DNA of 14,522 bases, taken from Chloroflexota bacterium (GTDB lineage Bacteria; Chloroflexota; Dehalococcoidia; GIF9; UBA5620). The stretch covers positions 1 through 14,522 of the forward strand of contig JAPLHH010000135.1 of NCBI GenBank assembly GCA_026389735.1, in the 5' to 3' direction. The position numbers and the translations under genes were made by a program. Shown one piece after another: positions 6,142 to 13,992 of this stretch (the first letter of the stretch is position 1; each line of letters begins with the position of its first letter). Under the pieces are notes generated by a model, which did not search any database, had not been told where the DNA came from, and worked only from the letters and a program-made list of their open reading frames with translations.

Positions 6142-6759
6142 ATGCTTAGAAGAATAGGAATTGAACTAGCCAGACATGCCCCATTTACCGCTGCTGGAGC
6201 GGTCTCCGGCATCGTTATAATGGCTATTATGATATTCACCAATGTCTTACCTCATGTCTCGGAGGTTGTTTTCTATTTCTTACACCCAGCCCACGTGTTG
6301 TTCAGTGCCATTGTGACCACGGCGATGTATAAGCGGTACAGCACGGGTAAGCTCTGGGCGGCGATTTTGATCGGCTATACCGGCTCGATTGGCACAGCCA
6401 CATTGAGTGACGCCATAATTCCTTATCTGGGCGGAGAAGCACTTAGAATTGGGATGGAATTTCATGTACCTTTTATTGAGGAGTGGTGGCTGGTAAATCC
6501 ACCGGCATTTCTGGGTATCGCCATAGGTTATATGCGACCTACAACCAAACTCCCGCATGCGGCACATATCTTTTTGAGTACTTGGGCATCTCTATTCTAT
6601 TTCATCGCATTTGGTGTGGCGAACTGGCTTCCTTTACTTCCTTTTGTCTTCTTGTTTCTATTTCTTGCAGTTTGGCTCCCTTGCTGCTTCAGCGATATAG
6701 TATATGCTCATTTCTTTCTGGGTGGTGACCAGCATCATCACGATGAAATCGACCATTAA
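6142..6759 (+). CDS. Unrecognised six-helix membrane protein with His/Asp-rich tail
   Basis: This is a 205-residue membrane protein. The frame extends to a TTG at 6130, but the ATG at 6142 has GGTGG (6132-6136) five bases upstream and is the better start. Hydrophobic segments (numbered from 6142) lie at about 14-36, 41-63, 71-96, 116-131, 142-160 and 162-193. The first helix is preceded by RRIGIELARH. Notable features are HPAH in helix two, TGSIGTATLSD in helix three, LPCCFSDIVYAHFF in the last helix, and a tail GGDQHHHDEIDH that could bind metal. It lies directly after the Zur-like gene, with a 24-base gap, and surely shares its promoter. That context and the tail suggest a role in zinc or other divalent-metal handling, but I recognise no transporter family signature. 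The function is open. Confidence 0.75.
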   Translation: MLRRIGIELARHAPFTAAGAVSGIVIMAIMIFTNVLPHVSEVVFYFLHPAHVLFSAIVTTAMYKRYSTGKLWAAILIGYTGSIGTATLSDAIIPYLGGEALRIGMEFHVPFIEEWWLVNPPAFLGIAIGYMRPTTKLPHAAHIFLSTWASLFYFIAFGVANWLPLLPFVFLFLFLAVWLPCCFSDIVYAHFFLGGDQHHHDEIDH

Positions 6760-6763
6760 CTTT

Positions 6764-6792
6764 AGATTGCCACGCTTCGCTCGCAATGACAG
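6764..6792. repeat. Second copy of the GCAATGACA dispersed repeat unit
   Basis: AGATTGCCACG (6764-6774) and CGCAATGACAG (6782-6792) match the ends of the unit at 5546-5581, with a shorter middle (CTTCGCT). ATTGC (6766-6770) and GCAAT (6783-6787) make it a stem-loop. It begins five bases after the membrane protein's stop codon, so it sits in the operon's 3' UTR. Confidence 0.55.
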
Positions 6793-6885
6793 ATAGGCGT
6801 TGTTCAACAGCCTCTGTTTAATCGTTTTGCCCATTCTCAGCCTGTGTGCTAATATGGCTGAGATTTGTGAATTTGTTGTGCTGAT

Positions 6886-7794
6886 ATGCCGGATTCGTTA
6901 GATAGAACCAAAAAAGCTGTGAAACGCAGCCGGGAGAGCTGGTTTGGCAAGATGGCTCGTCTTTTCGACCGGACCAGTGTAGAAGATGAGGTTTGGGATG
7001 AGCTGGAAGAGTTACTAATCGCTGCGGATGTTGGTGTGGCTACCACACAGAAGCGAATCGAAAACGTGAAGCAACGAGTTAGAACAGAGAAGCTGAGCGA
7101 AGGGACGCAGGTACGGGCCGCCTTGAAAGACGAGATGGTGAACCTGTTGAAGGTTGATGGTGGAGCAGGCAGCATTTCGAAGTCGGCCAGCACGCAAATC
7201 ATCCTGGTGGTGGGGGTAAACGGTTCGGGCAAGACGACGAGCATTGCCAAGCTTGCCCATAGTTTAAAAAGCGAAGGGGAAAAGGTCATTTTAGCTGCTG
7301 CCGATACCTTCAGAGCCGCGGCTATTGACCAGCTTAAGCGCTGGGGTGAGCGGGTGGGAGTGGAGGTCGTGGCTCATCAGCCTGGCGGCGACCCGGGAGC
7401 CGTGGTTTATGATGCTCTTCAGGCAGCTCAGAACCGACAGGCTCAGGTAGTTATAATTGACACCGCCGGCCGTCTCCATACCAAATTAAACCTTATGGAG
7501 GAGCTTAAGAAGATAAAGCGTGTAGCTGGCAAGTACGATATGCCTCAGGAGGTGCTGCTGGTAATTGATGCTACCACCGGTCAGAACGGCCTGGCTCAGG
7601 CCAGACATTTCACTGAAGCAGTGGGGGTGAGCGGTATTTTTCTGGCCAAACTTGACGGTACTGCCAAAGGAGGAATAGTATTAGCGGTCTGCGATGAGCT
7701 GAAGATTCCCATTACCTATATTGGAACTGGCGAGCAGCTTGATGATATAGCCCCCTTTGATGCTAGCACCTTTGTTGAGGCGATTTTTTCGTAG
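6886..7794 (+). CDS. ftsY: FtsY, signal recognition particle receptor
   Basis: This is a 302-residue SRP receptor GTPase that docks ribosome-SRP complexes at the membrane. A short charged N-terminal helix (about 1-27) is followed by the N domain with EDEVWDELEELLIAADVGV (33-51). The G domain then shows the P-loop GVNGSGKTTS (110-119), DTFRAAA (140-146), DTAGR (192-196), AKLDGTAKGG (254-263) and GTGEQLDDIAPF (280-291). The usual Thr of the TKLD guanine-specificity motif is Ala here. There is no long acidic A domain as in E. coli, which is normal for many bacteria. No clear Shine-Dalgarno precedes the ATG. A 16-codon out-of-frame ORF from ATG 6854 overlaps the start and is probably meaningless. 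lgt follows after 11 bases, so both steps of protein export maturation are likely co-expressed. Confidence 0.96.
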   Translation: MPDSLDRTKKAVKRSRESWFGKMARLFDRTSVEDEVWDELEELLIAADVGVATTQKRIENVKQRVRTEKLSEGTQVRAALKDEMVNLLKVDGGAGSISKSASTQIILVVGVNGSGKTTSIAKLAHSLKSEGEKVILAAADTFRAAAIDQLKRWGERVGVEVVAHQPGGDPGAVVYDALQAAQNRQAQVVIIDTAGRLHTKLNLMEELKKIKRVAGKYDMPQEVLLVIDATTGQNGLAQARHFTEAVGVSGIFLAKLDGTAKGGIVLAVCDELKIPITYIGTGEQLDDIAPFDASTFVEAIFS

Positions 7795-7805
7795 ATAGGA
7801 GAAGA

Positions 7806-8627
7806 ATGATTAATATAGGAATAGACCCGGTTGCTTTCAGTATTGGAGTTTTTGATGTGAGATGGTATGGGATTATGGTTGTCCTGGCTGTTGTGGCGGT
7901 AATCGTCATCTCTTTGCTGGAGGCGAGACGGGTTGGTCTAGACGAGGAGCACATTTACAGTGCCGGCTTATGGGCAATCATCGGCGGGGTAATAGTATCA
8001 CGATTGCTTCATGTCATTGACAAGTGGGACTATTACATGGCTAATCCGGCGCAGATTATTGGCTTTGAAGGCTTGACCGTTTACGGAGCGGTTCTGGGTG
8101 CCTTGTTGGTGGTATTGATTTATTGTTGGGTTAAAAAAATTTCCTTCTGGCTAATAGGTGATGTCATTGCTCCGGGGGCGATTCTGGGGCAGGCTATAGG
8201 CAGGATTGGCTGCCTCATGAATGGCTGCTGCTATGGATTGCCTACATCTTTGCCCTGGGGATTGGTCTATACTCATCCTGGTAATTATGGTCCTCCCCTT
8301 GGCGGAGCGGTCCATCCCACACAGGTTTATCACCTGATTTGGAATCTTATAGGATTTGGCGTGCTCTGGTCATTACGCCGTCGGCTCAAGCCACAGGGCT
8401 CGCTCTTTCTTCTTTACCTTGCCTTATATGCTGCCGGTGACCTGAGCATAAGGTTTGTGCGGGCGGGAGAACCCTTCCGTTCCGGTATGTTTTTCAATAT
8501 GCAACAGGCTCAATTGATCGGCATAATAATATTGGTGGTAACAGTACCCTGGCTGATTGTCAGGATGTTACGTGCGAGGACACAGGCCGTGATTACTGAG
8601 TCTTCGAGCAAAGTCAGTCGCAAGTAG
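7806..8627 (+). CDS. lgt: Prolipoprotein diacylglyceryl transferase
   Basis: Lgt transfers diacylglycerol from phosphatidylglycerol to the lipobox cysteine of prolipoproteins in the cytoplasmic membrane. The 273-residue product has about seven hydrophobic segments. The opening IDPVAFSIGVFDVRWYGIM is a typical Lgt start with the conserved RWYG. The catalytic-region signature is GRIGCLMNGCCYG (about 136-148), the form with NGCCYG common outside Proteobacteria. HPTQVYH (176-182) and RFVRAGEP (217-224) are also present. The start is supported by AGGAG at 7797-7801, and the gene follows ftsY after 11 bases. Its 3' end overlaps the convergent recJ by 14 bases. A lipoprotein substrate with a canonical lipobox is encoded in this same window at 556-1257. 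Confidence 0.95.
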   Translation: MINIGIDPVAFSIGVFDVRWYGIMVVLAVVAVIVISLLEARRVGLDEEHIYSAGLWAIIGGVIVSRLLHVIDKWDYYMANPAQIIGFEGLTVYGAVLGALLVVLIYCWVKKISFWLIGDVIAPGAILGQAIGRIGCLMNGCCYGLPTSLPWGLVYTHPGNYGPPLGGAVHPTQVYHLIWNLIGFGVLWSLRRRLKPQGSLFLLYLALYAAGDLSIRFVRAGEPFRSGMFFNMQQAQLIGIIILVVTVPWLIVRMLRARTQAVITESSSKVSRK

Positions 8628-10293
8628 CGAAATCGAGGAGCCTAAGTCGAAGCCTTTCCCCACCGTTCCACCGGTCTATATCCAGGTTGTAGGCGATATC
8701 CAGATAAGTGGTTGTTTCTTGAGCGCGGTTGCCAAACCGGAAGCCGATAGCATCCCAGACTACACCTTCCTGCTTTAATTTCAGCCCCAGATGCTCACCC
8801 TGGCTGCCAATCGGACGCTGGTCAACGATTTCAACATGGCGGCTGACAAAGGCGGGCAGTGGATTGCCGGAGCCGAAGGGAGCCAGCCGTTGTATCTGCT
8901 TGAAAGTTTCCCCGGTGAAGACCGATAGGGGCACTTCAGCATCGATGTCAATGTGAGGACGGAGGTCCAGGCCAGCCAGTTGAGCTTCAGCCAGAGTGAG
9001 GAGTCGCTTCTGGAGCTGGGTGAGGTTGGTGGTGGGTACGCTGAAGCCAGCCGCCTTAGTATGACCACCAAAGTTGGTCAAGAGGTCGCGGCAGTCTTTA
9101 AGGGCGGCCATGAGGTCAAACTCGGGTATGCTCCGCCCGCTGCCACGGCATGTCTCTGCGCCAAATTTGAAAAGGATTACCGGGCGGTAGAACTCTTCTG
9201 ATAGTCTGCCGGCGACAAGCCCAATAACACCTGTCGGGTAGTCTTCGTCACCTGTCATCAGCAGCGGTAAGTCGGTTCCGGTAGCAATTATTCTTTCTCT
9301 GGCTCGTTCCAGCAGTTCGCTGGTTAGCCGTTGCCGTTTGGCATTCTTTTCCTCAAGCTCTGAAGCGAGTGAGGCAGCCTCCTGCCGGTCTTGCGTGAGA
9401 AGCAATTGGTAACTCGTGGCAGCATCACCAAGTCTACCAGCAGCGTTGAGGCGAGGCCCTAATACCCAGGATATACTTTCAGTATCGAGATTACCTGGTT
9501 TTAGGTTGGCACCGCGCATCATCTCTTGAAGTCCGAGGCGCTCGGTGTTATTAATAAGTTCGAGTCCGCGCTTCACCCAGTAGCGATTGTCGCCAGTCAG
9601 CGGAACCATGTCGGTTACGGTGCCTAAAGCTACTAGGTCTAGCAACCTGTTCAGCAATTCTTCCCGGCCACTGCCCTTGAGGAGCGCCTGAAGAAGTTTG
9701 AAAGCGACACCTACCCCGGCAAGTTCGGTGGATTGGCAGGCGGAATCGCTTCGTTTATGGTCAACCACTGCCAGAGCCGGTGGCAAAGAAGCTAGCGGCT
9801 GGTGGTGGTCGGTGACGATTATGTCTATTTCCATCTTCCGGGCTTTTTGAATTTCAGCAATGGCAGTGATGCCGGTATCAACGGTGATGATGAGGCTGAT
9901 GCCTTGTTTGCGGAGCTTTTCCAGAGCAGCTACTTGCAAGCCGTAACCTTCACGGTAGCGGTGGGGTATATAGGGAATGACTTTGCCACCAAGTGCTGAA
10001 AGCCCTTGGACCAGTAGTGCCGTGGCAGTGATGCCATCAGCGTCAAAGTCACCATAGATGGCGATTTCCTCACCAGTAAGCAGAGCCTGATAGGTCCTGC
10101 TTACCGCTTGATGCATGTCAGGCAGAAGGAAGGGGTCAGCTTCCAACCGGCTATCGGCGTTCAGGAAGGTCTCGATTTGGGAGGGCTCTGAGATGCCTCG
10201 ATTGCAAAGCAGTTGAGCTAATAGCGGGTGAACCCCAGGTATGTTAATCGGCCGTTCGGCTGGGGTTAGTAGTCTCCAATAGGTGCGGCTCAA
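8614..10293 (-). CDS. recJ: Single-stranded-DNA-specific exonuclease RecJ
   Basis: RecJ degrades single-stranded DNA 5' to 3' in RecF-pathway recombination, base excision and mismatch repair. The 559-residue protein has the full DHH-phosphoesterase set: DFDADGITAT (82-91, motif I), VDTGITA (138-144), TDHHQP (161-166, motif III) and GTVTDMVPL (224-232). The DHHA1 half follows with GPRLNAAGRLGDA (279-291), GSGRSIPEFDL (384-394) and GGHTKAAGF (409-417), and a C-terminal OB-like region. All metal-binding acidic and histidine positions expected of the family look intact. The start is a TTG at 10293-10291, with GAGG seven bases upstream. The N-terminal VHPLLAQLLCNRGI is a typical RecJ opening, which supports this start. 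The 3' end overlaps lgt by 14 bases, tail to tail. Confidence 0.95.
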   Translation of the reverse strand: MSRTYWRLLTPAERPINIPGVHPLLAQLLCNRGISEPSQIETFLNADSRLEADPFLLPDMHQAVSRTYQALLTGEEIAIYGDFDADGITATALLVQGLSALGGKVIPYIPHRYREGYGLQVAALEKLRKQGISLIITVDTGITAIAEIQKARKMEIDIIVTDHHQPLASLPPALAVVDHKRSDSACQSTELAGVGVAFKLLQALLKGSGREELLNRLLDLVALGTVTDMVPLTGDNRYWVKRGLELINNTERLGLQEMMRGANLKPGNLDTESISWVLGPRLNAAGRLGDAATSYQLLLTQDRQEAASLASELEEKNAKRQRLTSELLERARERIIATGTDLPLLMTGDEDYPTGVIGLVAGRLSEEFYRPVILFKFGAETCRGSGRSIPEFDLMAALKDCRDLLTNFGGHTKAAGFSVPTTNLTQLQKRLLTLAEAQLAGLDLRPHIDIDAEVPLSVFTGETFKQIQRLAPFGSGNPLPAFVSRHVEIVDQRPIGSQGEHLGLKLKQEGVVWDAIGFRFGNRAQETTTYLDIAYNLDIDRWNGGERLRLRLLDFATCD

Positions 10294-10322
10294 GCCTGTG
10301 CCTCGGACATCAGATTCTCTGA

Positions 10323-10351
10323 TTTATACCACAAGTCGGTACCGCCTGCAA
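10323..10351 (-). promoter_or_regulatory. Possible recJ promoter
   Basis: On the minus strand TTGCAG (10351-10346) and TATAAA (10328-10323) are separated by 17 bases. The predicted start lies about 20 bases before the TTG start codon. The -35 is weak (3 of 6), so this is a tentative call. Confidence 0.4.
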
Positions 10352-10366
10352 GGTGAGAACGCTGGT

Positions 10367-10396
10367 TTGACCGGGCAGGCATGTGACAAATATAAT
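10367..10396 (+). promoter_or_regulatory. mtaB promoter
   Basis: TTGACC (10367-10372) and a perfect TATAAT (10391-10396) with an 18-base spacer form the best sigma-70-type promoter in the window. Transcription would start near 10403. The -10 includes the first T of the in-frame TTG at 10396, which rules that codon out as the start and favours the ATG at 10414. Confidence 0.7.
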
Positions 10397-10413
10397 TGTC
10401 ATCGAGCGGAAGC

Positions 10414-11679
10414 ATGGAAGCTAAGCTGAAAGTAGCCTTTCATACTCTGGGCTGTAAGCTTAATCAAGCTGAGAGCGAGCTTCTGGCTCGGCAGTTTGCT
10501 GAGGCCGGATATCGTGTTGTCGGCGATGAAAAGGCTGATATTCATGTCTTAAATACCTGCACGGTTACTCACATTGCCGACCGCAAGTCACGGCATTTAT
10601 TGAGGCTGTGGCGGAAAAGAAATCCAGAAGCCTTAGTTATCGCCACCGGCTGCTATGCGGAAAGGGCTCCCGAAGAGCTAAGTCAGGCTGGTGCTGACCT
10701 TGTTGTCGGCAATGAGCGGAAGATGCATCTTCTTGACGTGCTAAAAGATGAGCCTGCTCCTGTGGCTCGTTGCTCAGTAGGGCAGTTTGTGGCTGATGGG
10801 GTCAGTCGAGTCCGCAGTTTCATAAAGATTCAGGATGGCTGCAATGATGCCTGTGCCTATTGTATTGTGCCCAGGGTGCGTGGGCGAGAACATTGCCTGC
10901 CGATGGCGGATGTGGTTAACGAGGTGAAGGCAAGAGTCGCTGCAGGCTATAAAGAGGTGGTGCTCACAGGGACTAAAATCGGCGCTTATAAACACAACGG
11001 AGCCAATCTCAAGCAGTTGGTGGAGCAAATCCTTGTGGTTATGGGTGTAGAACGACTGCATCTTTCCTCTTTGCAGCCCCAGGACATTTCCCCGCAGCTT
11101 CTCAATCTGTGGCAAGACCCTCGTTTATGTCGTCACTTCCATCTGGCATTACAGAGCGGTAGTGATGCGGTGCTTAGACGGATGAGGCGGCATTATTCCG
11201 TGGAGGATTATAGGCAGGCGGTGTCTTTGATTCGAAAGGCTGTGCCTGACGTAGCTATCACTACAGATATTATGGTTGGCTTTCCCGGTGAGAGCGCTGA
11301 GGAATTTGAGGAAAGCTATCGCTTTTGCCAGGAGATCGATTTTGCCAATATTCATGTCTTTAGCTATTCACCTCGACCAGGGACTCTGGCAGCCCGGATG
11401 CCGGGGCAGGTCAATGATAGGCTGAAGAAAGAGCGCAGCCTGCGGATGCTGGAGTTGGCTCGGCAGAGCGCACATAAGTTCTGCCAGAGCTTTCTAGGGC
11501 AAAACATGATGATTTTGTGGGAAAAAGAGGTTGCTCTGGGCAGTGGGATATATTCCGGACTTAGCGACAACTATATTCGGGTTTTCACCCAAAGCAGTGA
11601 GCCACTGACCAATCAGTTCTTGCCAGTAAGACTGGTTCGACTGCATAATCAGGGGTTATGGGGAGAGGTTCTCAGGTGA
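10414..11679 (+). CDS. mtaB: tRNA (N6-threonylcarbamoyladenosine(37)-C2)-methylthiotransferase MtaB
   Basis: MtaB converts t6A37 to ms2t6A37 in tRNAs that read ANN codons, using two iron-sulfur clusters. The 421-residue protein has the three N-terminal cluster cysteines Cys14 (HTLGCKLNQAES), Cys49 (NTCTVT) and Cys80 (TGCYAE). The radical-SAM triad Cys143/Cys147/Cys150 (CNDACAYC) follows, then GREH, VVLTGTKIGAY (182-192), HLALQSGSD (243-251) and TTDIMVGFPGES (283-294). The NQAES and GCYAER forms suit MtaB rather than MiaB or RimO. The region 360-421 matches a short TRAM-like tail. The start is set at ATG 10414, because the longer TTG start lies in the promoter's -10. The stop codon overlaps the start of the DUF167 gene. 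Confidence 0.92.
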   Translation: MEAKLKVAFHTLGCKLNQAESELLARQFAEAGYRVVGDEKADIHVLNTCTVTHIADRKSRHLLRLWRKRNPEALVIATGCYAERAPEELSQAGADLVVGNERKMHLLDVLKDEPAPVARCSVGQFVADGVSRVRSFIKIQDGCNDACAYCIVPRVRGREHCLPMADVVNEVKARVAAGYKEVVLTGTKIGAYKHNGANLKQLVEQILVVMGVERLHLSSLQPQDISPQLLNLWQDPRLCRHFHLALQSGSDAVLRRMRRHYSVEDYRQAVSLIRKAVPDVAITTDIMVGFPGESAEEFEESYRFCQEIDFANIHVFSYSPRPGTLAARMPGQVNDRLKKERSLRMLELARQSAHKFCQSFLGQNMMILWEKEVALGSGIYSGLSDNYIRVFTQSSEPLTNQFLPVRLVRLHNQGLWGEVLR

Positions 11680-11894
11680 AGGTTCGGGTCAAGGTGATTC
11701 CCAATTCTAAGGTTGAAGGGGTTATTAGGGAAGGCGATGGGTTTCTGGTGAGGGTTAAAGAGCCTGCGAAAGAAGGCAAAGCTAATAAGGCGGTTATCAA
11801 ATTACTCGCTGATTATTTCGGCGTTCCACAGAAAGAGGTAGTAATCTCAAGCGGCTTCGGAAGCAGGAACAAAGTTATCGAGATTTCAGGGTAG
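11676..11894 (+). CDS. DUF167 (YggU) family protein
   Basis: This is a 72-residue protein of the DUF167/YggU family (COG1872), a compact alpha/beta fold with no firmly assigned role. Visible signatures are VKVIPNSK, then the conserved EPAKEGKANKAVIKLLADYFGV region, then VVISSGFGSRNKVIEI. The frame also contains an ATG at 11658, but its spacing from any ribosome site is poor. The GTG at 11676 has GAGAGG seven bases upstream, overlaps the mtaB stop as GTGA, and gives the usual family N-terminus of KVRVKVIPNSK. This is a typical translationally coupled pair. Family members are often found beside genes such as yggT or proC; the link to mtaB here is positional only. Confidence 0.85.
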   Translation: MKVRVKVIPNSKVEGVIREGDGFLVRVKEPAKEGKANKAVIKLLADYFGVPQKEVVISSGFGSRNKVIEISG

Positions 11895-11912
11895 TGATAA
11901 ACAGTTAGTTGC

Positions 11913-11932
11913 AACGGCCTGAACAGGCGGTT
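11913..11932. terminator. Hairpin between convergent DUF167 and PAC2 genes
   Basis: AAC-G-GCCTG (11913-11921) and CAGGC-G-GTT (11924-11932) form a symmetric inverted repeat with one G-G mismatch. It lies in the 40-base gap between two convergent stop codons. There is no clear T run on either side, so terminator function is uncertain. Confidence 0.35.
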
Positions 11933-11934
11933 AA

Positions 11935-12828
11935 TTATCGTGTTTCTTTGTTATGACGCTGGTTTTGGAGAAAGTCCTCTACTTCCTTGATAATCCTGTC
12001 GGTGCCTTCCAGTCGCTCTCCAGTTGCGACGCCTTCAAGCTCATACTGCTCTTCCAGTTTCTTTACGTAGAGCCGCAGTTCATCGCTGCTGTCAGCCAGG
12101 AGTCGGTTCAACATGTCTTGCAGGTACTCACCGGCTTTTGCAAGTTCTTCCAAGTCGATTTCAATCTCCAACAACTCGGTCAGCTTCTTGACAAGACCAA
12201 GGCAGACCATGGGATTGGTCTCGACCCGGACGTAAAACGGTGCATGCCCCCAGAGGCTGATGGCTTCTATGTTTCTCCGGGCGCAGTTGGTCAGCAGCAG
12301 GCCATGCAGGCTGCTTGGTCCTTGATAAATTATCGGTTCAATATTATGCTTTTGCAGTACATCCAAAAGGCTAGGCATATTTACCAGCCCGGAAATCCTC
12401 GGTTCCCTTGTGTGAGGGGTGCTGTCATAAAGCCCACCCAAGGCATATATTCTCCGAACATTGAGCATGCTGGCTAAGTCGAGGATTGTGTCAGCGAATT
12501 TCTGCCAGTGGAAATGAGGTTCGATGCCGTGAAGCAAAACCAGATCATGGTCTGCTTTTTGATTCTTCCAGAAAAAAAGACTGTTGTGCGGCAGTTGCAG
12601 CGAGGTTATTAAACCCCTGTCAACAGTTACCTTAGGGCGTGTAGTGGAGAAGTCGTAGAATTGGTCACCTTCTATCTGAGCGAACCTAGTGGCATCCAGA
12701 CTTCTGGCTAAATAAAGGACAGTACCGGTAGCAACTTCGGCGGCATCAGACCAGCCGGCAAGGGCAACTATTAAATCAGGGTTGCGAAGTTCGGGCAGTT
12801 TGTGTATAGTTGTTTCGCTGATTTCCAT
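11935..12828 (-). CDS. PAC2 family protein
   Basis: This is a 297-residue protein of the PAC2 family (COG2047), related to the eukaryotic proteasome-assembly chaperone PAC2. The N-terminal half matches the family well: NPDLIVALAGWSDAAEVATGTVLYLA (16-41), FYDFSTTRPKV (57-67), DLVLLHGIEPHFHW (95-108) and a YALGGLYDSTPHTREPRISG segment (128-147). The last 80 residues are acidic and helical and may form a coiled coil (EEQYELEGVATGERL). The ATG at 12828 has GAGGA six bases upstream. Actinobacterial members often sit near proteasome genes, but none are visible here. Bacterial members have no established activity that I know of. Family assignment is firm. Confidence 0.87.
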   Translation of the reverse strand: MEISETTIHKLPELRNPDLIVALAGWSDAAEVATGTVLYLARSLDATRFAQIEGDQFYDFSTTRPKVTVDRGLITSLQLPHNSLFFWKNQKADHDLVLLHGIEPHFHWQKFADTILDLASMLNVRRIYALGGLYDSTPHTREPRISGLVNMPSLLDVLQKHNIEPIIYQGPSSLHGLLLTNCARRNIEAISLWGHAPFYVRVETNPMVCLGLVKKLTELLEIEIDLEELAKAGEYLQDMLNRLLADSSDELRLYVKKLEEQYELEGVATGERLEGTDRIIKEVEDFLQNQRHNKETR

Positions 12829-12951
12829 CTTAGTTCCTCGTTTAGAAGCGGTTGAAGCTCTTTTTCCTTTCCCTTCAGTCTAACATAACTGGCAGTTGCA
12901 GAGAAGTGTAGCAGCGACCCCTCTTGACACTGTTAGTCTTGTTGAGCGATG

Positions 12952-12960
12952 TGTTATACT
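12952..12960 (+). promoter_or_regulatory. Extended -10 promoter of the lipid-kinase-like gene
   Basis: TGT-TATACT (12952-12960) matches an extended -10 (TGn plus a 5-of-6 hexamer). Transcription would begin near 12967 and give a 55-base leader that includes a small AGTGT-ggtg-ACACT hairpin. A TTGACA at 12924 is 25 bases upstream, too far to serve as its -35. Confidence 0.45.
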
Positions 12961-13022
12961 GATTCAACTACGAGTGTGGTGACACTTGTACAAAATCTTT
13001 ATGTATGAGGAGGGTAGGGAGC

Positions 13023-13931
13023 ATGGCACGTATGAGAGTTATTGTCAATCCAGCTGCTGGTGCGGGCAAAACTGCCAAGAAATGGCCGAAGATTATGGTC
13101 CTGCTGAAAAGTTTGGGGCTAGACTTTGAGTATGATGTGACAGAAGCCCCTGGTCATGCCATAGAGCTGGCTAAATCAGCGGTCGAGAAGGGCTATGAGC
13201 TGTTGGTGTCTGTGGGTGGTGATGGGACCATACATGAGATCGTGAATGGTTTGTATGAGGCTGGTGGCAGTGCTAACGTGGCAGTGGGTATTGTAAACAC
13301 AGGAACGGGCGCCGATTACATCCGTACCATCGGCGTGCCTCGTCGCTATAAAGAGGCTTGCCAGTGTCTTCTGAGCCGGAATAGGCGCACCGTAGACCTT
13401 GGCGTTGTTGAATATACAAAGAAGGGCCGACCGCAGAAGCGGTTGTTTGTGAATTTTGCCGGCATTGGCTTCGATGCCGAAGTTGTCAAGGCAACTACTG
13501 AGAAGTTTAAGGCTCTGGGTGATATGCCTTCCTACCTCATGGGGTTATTCAGCACCCTCATGTCCTACGAAAACAGAGATGTGTCCATCATAGTGGATGG
13601 GGAGCATGGGCAGAGACGAATCTGTACTATCATGCTGAATAACGGCAGGTATGGAGGTGGGGGTATGCTTCCAGCACCTAATGCTGACCCGGGTGATGGC
13701 TTTTTTGACCTGGTGATAATAGATGACATAACCAAACCAGACCTTATCATGTCGTTGCCGAGAATATACAGGGGCACTCACCTTACCCACCCGAAGGTGA
13801 CCTTGATGCGGGCACGGGAGGTAGAGATAACGCCGACGCTAACATCGGCTGTCCAGGCTGATGGTGAACTCCTCGGGGAAGCGCCAGCCCGCTTCAGTAT
13901 ATTGCCTGGGGCACTAAATGTCGTCATCTAG
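13023..13931 (+). CDS. Diacylglycerol kinase catalytic-domain protein (YegS/DgkB/BmrU-like)
   Basis: This is a 302-residue cytoplasmic lipid kinase-like protein. It opens with RVIVNPAAGAGKTAKK (4-19), the nucleotide-proximal loop of the DAGK family. VSVGGDGTIHEIVNGL (63-78) carries the catalytic GGDGT, and GTGADYIRTIGVP (94-106) stands for the usual GTGND-x-x-R element. Further C-terminal are FVNFAGIGFDAEVV (142-155), NNGRYGGGGMLPAPNADPGDGFFD (206-229) and QADGE (278-282). Members phosphorylate diacylglycerol or related lipids; the substrate here cannot be read from sequence. The frame begins at ATG 13005, but that codon lies beside AGGAGG (13008-13013), which is the ribosome site for the ATG at 13023 nine bases on, so 13023 is chosen. 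The gene is divergent from the PAC2 gene. Confidence 0.9.
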   Translation: MARMRVIVNPAAGAGKTAKKWPKIMVLLKSLGLDFEYDVTEAPGHAIELAKSAVEKGYELLVSVGGDGTIHEIVNGLYEAGGSANVAVGIVNTGTGADYIRTIGVPRRYKEACQCLLSRNRRTVDLGVVEYTKKGRPQKRLFVNFAGIGFDAEVVKATTEKFKALGDMPSYLMGLFSTLMSYENRDVSIIVDGEHGQRRICTIMLNNGRYGGGGMLPAPNADPGDGFFDLVIIDDITKPDLIMSLPRIYRGTHLTHPKVTLMRAREVEITPTLTSAVQADGELLGEAPARFSILPGALNVVI

Positions 13932-13992
13932 ACGGCTGTTTCTCGTTTGACTTGAATTAGCAGTGCTTCTACAGCGCTAAATATGGAGCGAG

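Noticed and set aside
6854..6901. 16-codon ORF overlapping the ftsY start
   Set aside because: No ribosome site and no coding character; overlap is probably chance.
12924..12960. TTGACA at 12924 paired with TATACT at 12955
   Set aside because: The spacing of 25 bases is too long; the extended -10 alone is a better explanation.
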